In this document: piece after piece, positions 55,941-64,000 of the stretch
How positions within the stretch are numbered: the stretch's first letter is position 1
Layout of the letters: each line of letters starts with the position of its first letter
Source: Mytilus galloprovincialis
Taxonomy: Eukaryota > Mollusca > Bivalvia > Mytilida > Mytilidae
Assembly (NCBI RefSeq): GCF_965363235.1
Contig: NC_134840.1
Coordinates: forward strand, 97,848,416 to 97,912,415
Reading direction: 5' to 3'
DNA: 64,000 nucleotides
Made by a program: the position numbers and the translations under genes
The notes under the pieces: model-generated
Seen by the model: only the letters and a program-made list of their open reading frames with translations
The model's database searches: none
What the model was told of the DNA's origin: nothing

Positions 55941-56312
55941 TCATCTCTGCTGTGTCTGTAGAGATTGTTGATGTACAAATGATGAGTGAATGAAAATAGA
56001 GTTGGGATCAAAATTTGTTTATTTGATTCATGTTTGTTATGAATGTGAAAAAATATATATATATATGTATATGACAAATAAACTTTTTACAAAATGAACT
56101 TTGCAGTTTATTAATCTACTTAATGTAAAGGGGGAAAAGAGCCATAATTTACATGAAATAGCAAAATAAGTCAAATTATTTGGCCTTTACTCTTAAGTTA
56201 ATGTTATTGATAAATAGACAGGTTTGTATAATTTGGACAATTAAGTGCAGACATGTAACTTGTGCTGTCAATTTTACATTATAAATTAGTCAACGTTGTT
56301 AAATTTGATCTA

Positions 56313-57340
56313 AACAAGACTGCACACGCTGAAATGTCTCGCCTTTACTAATCATTGATAAGTGTAAAATCCTAAATATAAAGCTTTACCATAAAACTAT
56401 CACATAAACTTAACAAGATCCAAGAAAATGATGTCATATAAACCAAACAAAAAATACATGTACACCTTGCAATCATTCAATACACTAAATATAGTTGACC
56501 TATTGCTTATAATTTTTAAAAAAAAACAGGCTTATTCAAGAAAACTTAATAATGACCAAAGAACCATGAAAATGAGTTAAAGGTCAGATGAACCATGCCA
56601 GGCAGACATGTACAGCTTACAATCCTTCCATACAACAAATATAGTTGGTATGTCGCTTACAGTTTAAGAAAAACAGACCAAAACACAAAAACTTTTCACT
56701 GAGCAATGAACTGTGAAAATGAGGTCAAGGTGAAATAAAACCTGTGAGACTGACATGTACTTCATAAAATATTTCCATACACCAAATATAGTTGACCTTT
56801 TGCATATAGTATTAGAAGAAGAAAAAACACTCAAAAACTTAAGTTTGACCGCTGAACCATGAAAATGAGGTCAAGGTCAGATGACACCTGCCAGTTGGAC
56901 ATATACACCTTACAGTCCTTCCATACACCAAATATACAAGACCTATTGCTTATAGTATGTGAAATATGGACTTGACCACCAAACTTAACCTTGTTCACTG
57001 ATCCATGAAACAAGGTCGAGGTCAAGTGAAAACTGTCTGACAGACATACCAAATATAGCTATCCTATTGCTCATAATAAGAGAGAAATTAACATTACATG
57101 TACAAAAAATCTCAACTCTTTTTTTAAGTAGTCGCTCAACCATGTAAATGAGGTCAAGGACATTGGACATGTGACAGACGGGAACTTCATAGTATAAGGC
57201 ATCTATATACAAAGTATGAAGCATCCAGGTCTTCCAACTTCAAAAATATAAAGCTTTTAAGTGTTTGGGGTAACGCTGCCGCCGCCAGATAACTATCCCT
57301 ATGTTGAGCTTTCTGCGACAAAAGTCACAGGCTCACCAAA
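56313..57340 (+). repeat. Tandem-core dispersed repeat (family A), copy 3
   Basis: Head AACAAGACTGCACACGCTGA, core units with ATGAGGTCAAGGTCAGATGA, and the end TGTTGAGCTTTCTGCGACAA…GGCTCACC. It is more diverged than the copies at 14802 and 17397; the terminal hairpin has mismatches. Minus-strand open frames here (56831-57224) match those in the other copies and are not genes. Confidence 0.8.
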
Positions 57341-57464
57341 AAGGATGGACATTTTACACATAAGGAACTTTTAAGTCAAAATACCCATGTCCATAGGTCT
57401 TACAAAATATATTTTACAATCATTATCATATTTGTAGAATATATCTTTAAATTGTGAAGCATCT

Positions 57465-57975
57465 TCTTCGCTAATCAGACAGCATTTAGAATGCTGGCTT
57501 CAAAATGTTGAAGGTTCTAGGTTTGGTTTCCAGCTGAGTCAAAACAAACAACATGAAAGTTGGTGTTTGCTGTTCATCTGCTAAGCAGACTGAATTTAGA
57601 ATACTGGCCTATAATGTGAAAGGTTCTGGGTTTGTTATCCAGGGGAGTCAAACGGAGACATGAAATTGGTAGCTGCTGCTTCCTAAGCAGACTGTATTCA
57701 GAATGCTGGCCTCGAATGATGAAGGGCCAGCTGAGTCAAAACAAAGGCATGAAAATTGGTATTTGATGCTACTCCTCTAAGCTGACAGTATTTAGAGTAG
57801 CATTATGCAGGCCTTGAATGTTGAAGATTTTATGTTTATTATCCAGCGGAGTCAAAACTATAAAGGATCTATATGAAAATTGGTATTTACTGCTTCTCCC
57901 CTAAGCAGACCGCATTCAGAATTCTGGCATCAAATGTGTAAAAAGGTTCAGGGTTTGATATCAAGCAGAATAAAA
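57465..57975 (+). repeat. ~110-bp tandem repeat (about 5 units)
   Basis: Units contain CTAAGCAGACTGAATTTAGA, ATGCTGGCCT, GAAGGTTCTGGGTTTG and CAGCTGAGTCAAAAC. Five imperfect copies are visible. It has no coding potential and the family is unknown. Confidence 0.8.
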
Positions 57976-59280
57976 TCAAATAAAAAATAGCAAAAAAACT
58001 TTGAATTGCAAAATGAAAGTCTGATCATGCTGATTACAACCAAATTATATTAAGACAGTTGTCTTTGATGACATTTTACCACTTTGATGATAATACATCA
58101 GTTCAAAAGTATTACCAGTGTAGTATCAGCACTATAATGTCTATTGTGTTGAAGTGATATATTATTGATATGTTAAATTTTCTGTAAATGAACTGATGTA
58201 AAATGTTTATCACACAAGGTTTTTCTACCTCTTGATATTAGCAATATTTCACACAATTTTTAGAATCTTTTTTATTATAATGCTCCAACTTCAATTAGAT
58301 TTGTCCTTCCAACTGTTTTGATTCAAGTGACACTCATGAGACTTTTCTAGACAAAAGAAGGTTACTCAATTATTAGCCTGGTAATCTTTATGGGTTGTTT
58401 CTTGGAAATCTGATATAGACATTTAAAAGTCTGTAAAAAATGTGTTGCTAACATCGAAAATATGACCAATAGACAGATGATTATATCGGGGGTGAATTGT
58501 TTGGTTGTTGTGAATGTTGTCTCAATGATGTTTATGACAAATTTTATCTTTTTCATTGGTAAAAAAATCAAAGCTATGATTATAAATCTTTCCTACTAAG
58601 GCTCAGATATTTATAACACAAACAAGCACATACCATTATTCAACTTTTAATCAACCATACTTATTACTAATATAATGTTTTCTCATATTTTATACAACTA
58701 CATTTATCACAGTTTTAATTAAATTGTTTATAAATATGAATGCATTTTTATTATTATCTATAATCACTTTAAAAACTCAAAACTTAAATATTCTTTTTTA
58801 AACAAAAGCTAACACAGCATGAACCAAAAGTAAAGTTTAAATTGTAACTTCAGTACACAGTAATAGCTATTGCTTGAATGAAAATCTAACGCTTTATCTA
58901 CATTTTCTTCAAATCCTCCTCATAAATTTTCCATTCGAAATAGAAAAACAATATTTTCACATAAAAAATAATATCTTTAACTTCACTAGAGTTTCCCTTG
59001 TTTTCATATATTGCATATTACCCTATAAGAAATCCTATTTAAAAACTTTAATAGCATTTTGAATATATGTAGGAAAAATCTGTTAATTTATTGTATTTGA
59101 AATACATGGGAATTTCAATAAGGAAAATATGATGTCCTTAGACAAATTTAAATAATCTGAGACCATAGACACACACATATTTTAACACTTGTCATTCATA
59201 CCTGCCAACATTTTATAATGCCTGTGTGGTTTTTAATTGCAAGACAGATTGTAAAGTCTAAAAAAAAACTTTAAGTTTAC
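57976..59280. other. Intergenic, nothing recognised
   Basis: AT-rich sequence with no gene, RNA or repeat family that I can identify. Confidence 0.4.
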
Positions 59281-59562
59281 TTAAGGTGGTACCCAACACC
59301 TTCGCTAAAATTAATTTGGCTCGTTTAATTTTCATAAAATTTTGACAAACTATTTACTTTGACCCTTTGACAAAAATATAAAAATTTCAAAACATTTGAA
59401 CCAACCAATTTATCAGAAAAATTACACTGGTTATATAGCAGTTTGAAAAACACTAATTTTGATCAATGAGAAGCTTGATATTGCATTCACAACGCAACGT
59501 TATTAAAACGTTTAGCTGATTTTACAGAGTTATCTCCCTGTAGTGTAAGGTACCACCTTAAA
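59281..59562. mobile_element. TTAA-flanked MITE, GGTGGTACC family, copy 3
   Basis: TTAA-GGTGGTACCCAACACC to TAGTGTAAGGTACCACC-TTAA. Same orientation and nearly the same length as 21409-21689, and close in sequence to it. It lies about 230 bp beyond the ABCB10 stop codon and may fall in its 3' UTR. Confidence 0.9.
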
Positions 59563-59789
59563 TGTTGTTTATTTGTGTCCTCATACTTCTACAATCCTAA
59601 AGCCCTGCTAAAATTGATTGTTTTGTTTTAAATTTTGAATAAATTTGCTCTTTTAAAAATTTCCATTCCAAATCTTTCATTGACATCTGTCATTCACAGT
59701 GACAGTTTGCAGGTATGGTCATCTAATCTGTGGATTCACTAATAATAAATAATGAAAAGGGGAAGTAATACACTTCTCAAATGAATAAT

Positions 59790-61028
59790 TTAAGACCCGT
59801 TAACATCAACAGTTATAGTTTGTCTCTCAACAAGTTTCCTGAAAAGTCCGTCTGGAATGTCCATTAATTGGCTATAACTTCCTATTTCCGATACATGTCC
59901 GTGATCTATAACGGCTATCTGGTCTGCTGACTTTATAGTGGACAAACGATGGGCTATTGTTATTACTGTACGTCCAACCATCAGTCTTTCCAAAGCTTCA
60001 TGTACTAAATATTCACTCTCAGCATCTAAGGCACTAAAATAAACAATGATTAATTTATAGAACTATGTTCTCAAAATTGTCTAAAAATGTTTTTTATCCC
60101 CAAAAAATAGAGTAAAATAACACAAAGAGGTCATGTGGATGAAAATTTGAATTTGTTCTTGAAGCTGTACACCAATTATTATTTCATTTCTTTGACTTTT
60201 TATATATTTTGGTACACCATAGGTGCCCATGAATGCATTACACAAGACTTAAACAATCTCTCCATCAGCACAACATTCAAACTAGATCTGTAACTCATCA
60301 GGGTTGTATTTTGCTATATATCAAGGTTATGTCATTTTTTGATATTTTTGCGTAGACAGCAAATATTTGGTAGTCTCTGTTACATGTGATAGCAACTTGT
60401 GTAAATTCATGTAAATTGAGAGTTGGGGAGCAGCCTCAAGTGATTTGTTTAATGTTTCCTTGTGTTTTGTTTATGATTAGACTTTACATTTGATAAAGTA
60501 TTGACAAACTTTATGCATTTGTAATATTCTATTATTATAATGACATTTAAGATATTTTACATCAAATTTCTACTATGAATTAAGGATGTACTTAGGTGAG
60601 TTTAGGTAAAAAATAAGAAATTAAGAAATGAAAATTGATATTATTAGCTGGTAGAGCATCAATTAAGGATAAAGATAAGCTAAAAATATTGATAGGTCAT
60701 GGACCTCCTTTTCGAGATATTTGAGATTTATAATATGGCGGGAAAAGGCTGACTCGGACTTTTACCTTATATTTGTATTGGTATAATTTGGGTCTCAAAC
60801 AAAAGAAAGAAAATCAAGAATCTTCTAAAATTTTGGTAAATGACCTTTCATGAGCTATTAAGTCTAATATGAAAAAATAAATGGGTGTAATGGGGCAAAA
60901 TATGTTACATTGTATTGTATGGAAAAACACCAAGGAATCCGAACATTTGACACAAATTCCAAAACCTCACCTAAGTACATCCTTAAATCTTACCTGGTTG
61001 CTTCATCAAGAATTAGAATTTTTGGGTT
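59790..61028 (-). CDS. ABCB10: ABCB10-like mitochondrial ABC transporter, last two coding exons
   Basis: This is the C-terminal end of an ABC half-transporter nucleotide-binding domain, which hydrolyses ATP at the inner mitochondrial membrane if the ABCB10 assignment is right. Exons on the minus strand are 61028-60994 (35 nt) and 60033-59790 (244 nt), giving 92 codons plus stop. The small exon encodes Walker B (PKILILDEATS); the junction forms the D-loop SALDAE. The last exon has the H-loop TIAHRLSTIKSAD and ends GLFRKLVERQ…VDVNGS. The PxGxxRKLxxxQ tail fits ABCB10 better than ABCB8. The ABC signature, Walker A and membrane domain must lie beyond 64000. The intron between the two exons holds a TTAA MITE and the upstream intron holds a large satellite. 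Confidence 0.82.
60580..60986. mobile_element. TTAA MITE 6 bp from a splice donor
   Basis: TTAAGGATGTACTTAGGTGA to TCACCTAAGTACATCCTTAA, a 20-bp perfect TIR including TTAA, 407 bp long. Its right end lies just inside the ABCB10 intron: the donor GTAAGA is followed directly by TTTAAGGATG on the minus strand. It shares GGATGT ends with the element at 3155. Confidence 0.9.
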
Positions 61029-61040
61029 CTGCAATAAAAA

Positions 61041-64000
61041 AATGTAAATCACAATGTACTGGTGTGTGTTGTGTGTTACTGGTGTGTGTTACATTATATA
61101 ATATGTAAATCACAATGTACTGGTGTGTGTTGTGTGTTACTGGTGTGTGTTACATTATATAATATGTAAATCACATGTACTGGTGTGTGTTATATTATAT
61201 AATATGTAAATCACATGTACTGGTGTGTGTTATATTATATAATATGTAAATCACATGTACTGGTGTGTGTTATATTATATAAAATGTAAATCACATGTAC
61301 TGGTGTGTGTTATATTATATAAATCACAATGTACTGGTGTGTGTTACATTATATAAATCACATGTACTGGTGTGTGTTATATTATATAAATCACATGTAC
61401 TGGTGTGTGTTATATTATATAAATCACATGTACTGGTGTGTGTTATATTATATATTATATAAATCACATGTACTGGTGTGTGTTACATTATATAAATCAC
61501 AATGTACTGGTGTGTGTTACATTATATAAATCACATGTACTGGTGTGTGTTATATTATATAAATCACATGTACTGGTGTGTGTTATATTATATAAATCAC
61601 ATGTACTGGTGTGTGTTATATTATATAATATGTAAATCACATGTACTGGTGTGTGTTATATTATATAAATCACATGTACTGGTGTGTGTTATATTATATA
61701 AATCACATGTACTGGTGTGTGTTATATTATATAATATGTAAATCACATGTACTGGTGTGTGTTATATTATATAATATGTAAATCACATGTACTGGTGTGT
61801 GTTACATTATATAAATCACATGTACTGGTGTGTGTTATATTATATAATATGTAAATCACATGTACTGGTGTGTGTTATATTATAAAATATGTAAATCACA
61901 TGTACTGGTGTGTGTTATATTATATAAATCACATGTACTGGTGTGTGTTATATTATATAACATGTAAATCACATGTACTGGTGTGTGCTATATTATATAA
62001 TATGTAAATCACATGTACTGGTGTGTGTTATATTATATAATATGTAAATCACATGTACTGGTGTGTGTTACATTATATAAATCACATGTACTGGTGTGTG
62101 TTATATTATATAATATGTAAATCACATGTACTGGTGTGTGTTATATTATAAAATATGTAAATCACATGTACTGGTGTGTGTTATATTATATAAATCACAT
62201 GTACTGGTGTGTGTTATATTATATAACATGTAAATCACATGTACTGGTGTGTGCTATATTATATAATATGTAAATCACATGTACTGGTGTGTGTTATATT
62301 ATATAATATGTAAATCACATGTACTGGTGTGTGTTACATTATATAATATGTAAATCACATGTACTGGTGTGTGTTATATTATATAATATGTAAATCACAT
62401 GTACTGGTGTGTGTTATATTATATAATATGTAAATCACATGTACTGGTGTGTGTTATATTATATAATATGTAAATCACATGTACTGGTGTGTGTTATATT
62501 ATATAATATGAAAATCACATGTACTGGTGTGTGTTATATTATATAATATGTAAATCACATGTACTGGTGTGTGCTATATTATATAATATGTAAATCACAT
62601 GTACTGCTGAGTGTTATATTATATAACATGTAAATCACATGTACTGGTGTGTGTTATATTATATAATATGTAAATCACATGTACTGGTGTGTGCTATATT
62701 ATATAATATGTAAATCACATGTACTGGTGTGTGCTATATTATATAAATCACATGTACTGGTGTGTGTTATATTATATAAATCACATGTACTGCTGAGTGT
62801 TATATTATATAACTCGTAAATCACATGTACTGGTGTGTGTTATATTATATAATATGTAAATCACATGTACTGGTGTGTGTTATATTATATAACATGTAAA
62901 TCACATGTACTGGTGTGTGTTATATTATATAACTCGTAAATCACATGTACTGGTGTGTGTTATATTATATAACTCGTAAATCACATGTACTGGTGTGTGT
63001 TATATTATATAATATGTAAATCACATGTACTGGTGTGTGTTATATTATATAATATGTAAATCACATGTACTGGTGTGTGTTATATTATATAAATCACATG
63101 TACTGCTGAGTGTTATATTATATAACATGTAAATCACATGTACTGGTGTGTGCTATATTATATAATATGTAAATCACATGTACTGGTGTGTGTTATATTA
63201 TATAATATGTAAATCACATGTACTGGTGTGTGGTATATTATATAATATGTAAATCACATGTACTGGTGTGTGCTATATTATATAAATCACATGTACTGGT
63301 GTGTGTTATATTATATAAATCACATGTACTGGTGTGTGTTATATTATATAAATCACATGTACTGGTGTGTGTTATATTATATAATATGTAAATCACATGT
63401 ACTGGTGTGTGTTATATTATATAATATGAAAATCACATGTACTGGTGTGTGCTATATTATATAATATGTAAATCACATGTACTGCTGAGTGTTATATTAT
63501 ATAACATGTAAATCACATGTACTGGTGTGTGTTATATTATATAACTCGTAAATCACATGTACTGGTGTGTGTTATATTATATAACTCGTAAATCACATGT
63601 ACTGGTGTGTGTTATATTATATAATATGTAAATCACATGTACTGGTGTGTGCTATATTATATAATATGTAAATCACATGTACTGGTGTGTGTTATATTAT
63701 ATAATATGTAAATCACATGTACTGGTGTGTGTTATATTATATAACATGTAAATCACATGTACTGGTGTGTGTTATATTATATAACTCGTAAATCACATGT
63801 ACTGGTGTGTGTTATATTATATAACTCGTAAATCACATGTACTGGTGTGTGTTATATTATATAATATGTAAATCACATGTACTGGTGTGTGTTATATTAT
63901 ATAATATGTAAATCACATGTACTGGTGTGTGCTATATTATATAAATCACATGTACTGGTGTGTGTTATATTATATAACATGTAAATCACATGTACTGGTG
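61041..64000 (+). repeat. 40/33-bp satellite array, runs off the right end
   Basis: Units are 40 bp (AATATGTAAATCACATGTAC-TGGTGTGTGTTATATTATAT) or 33 bp, the latter lacking the seven bases AATATGT. There are roughly 75-80 units in view. Marked variants (CTGCTGAGTG; AACTCGTAA; GTGCTATATT) recur in blocks, giving longer periods of about 240-270 bp, as expected from unequal crossing over. The array starts about 11 bp from the acceptor of the 35-nt ABCB10 exon. Open frames reading MYWCVLYYINH repeats arise only because 33 is a multiple of three. Confidence 0.97.

Noticed and set aside
61329-63464. Open frames on the plus strand encoding repeats of MYWCVLYYINH
   Set aside because: They are the direct reading of the 33-bp satellite unit, which happens to be a multiple of three and stop-free in one frame. 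They lie antisense in an ABCB10 intron.
61041-64000. CRISPR-like regular repeat array
   Set aside because: Units abut with no unique spacers, and the host is clearly a eukaryote with spliced genes. It is a satellite.
1-64000. LTR retrotransposons, endogenous viruses or Polintons
   Set aside because: I saw no gag, integrase, capsid or envelope-like frames and no paired LTRs. The only reverse transcriptase traces are two short LINE scraps.
1-64000. tRNA or rRNA genes
   Set aside because: No cloverleaf with the expected A and B box motifs and no rRNA-like conserved block was seen while reading. A tRNAscan-SE and Infernal run would settle this.

Overview
The window looks like nuclear DNA from a bivalve mollusc, most likely a marine mussel. 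The genes are split by many GT-AG introns, the DNA is strongly AT-rich, and introns and intergenic DNA are full of dispersed repeats of kinds I recognise from bivalve genomes. The species is an inference: no mitochondrial, rRNA or other diagnostic locus is present.

Layout. (1) 1-14021, minus strand: the first 11 coding exons (584 codons) of DRC7/CCDC135, an axonemal dynein regulatory complex subunit; the 3' part lies beyond base 1. (2) 14022-19845: intergenic, mostly two copies of one repeat family with ~146-bp internal tandem units, one nested in a larger inverted-repeat element and one carrying a TA-flanked MITE. (3) 19846-36112, minus strand: a complete 12-exon kanadaptin gene (SLC4A1AP, 731 aa, FHA domain). 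Its introns hold a Helentron-like element, several long-inverted-repeat elements, a perfect 86-bp-arm palindrome and a relic copy of part of its own exon 10. (4) 36113-45575: intergenic, with a possible small membrane-protein exon, a Mutator-like transposase scrap, a clear MULE-type MITE with a 9-bp target duplication, a LINE scrap and motif-array foldback elements. (5) 45587-51311, plus strand: a complete two-coding-exon BTB-BACK-Kelch gene (613 aa) whose intron has a 455-bp block duplicated 2.2 kb apart. (6) 51312-59789: 3' flank and intergenic DNA, a second Helentron-like element and several tandem arrays. (7) 59790-61028, minus strand: the last two coding exons of an ABCB10-type mitochondrial ABC transporter; the upstream intron is a ~3-kb 40/33-bp satellite that runs off the right end.

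The genes are unrelated housekeeping or ciliary genes and do not form a pathway. The most unusual content is in the repeats: a set of inverted-repeat elements, each carrying subterminal arrays of its own short motif (GATGATCGTAAC, GGTGCGAACG, GTGGGGCGAG, GTGCCGAA, and others). At least one has long TIRs and a 9-bp target duplication pointing to non-autonomous Mutator-like transposons. The 35-nt Walker B exon of ABCB10 is also notable, squeezed between a MITE 6 bp away and a satellite about 10 bp away.
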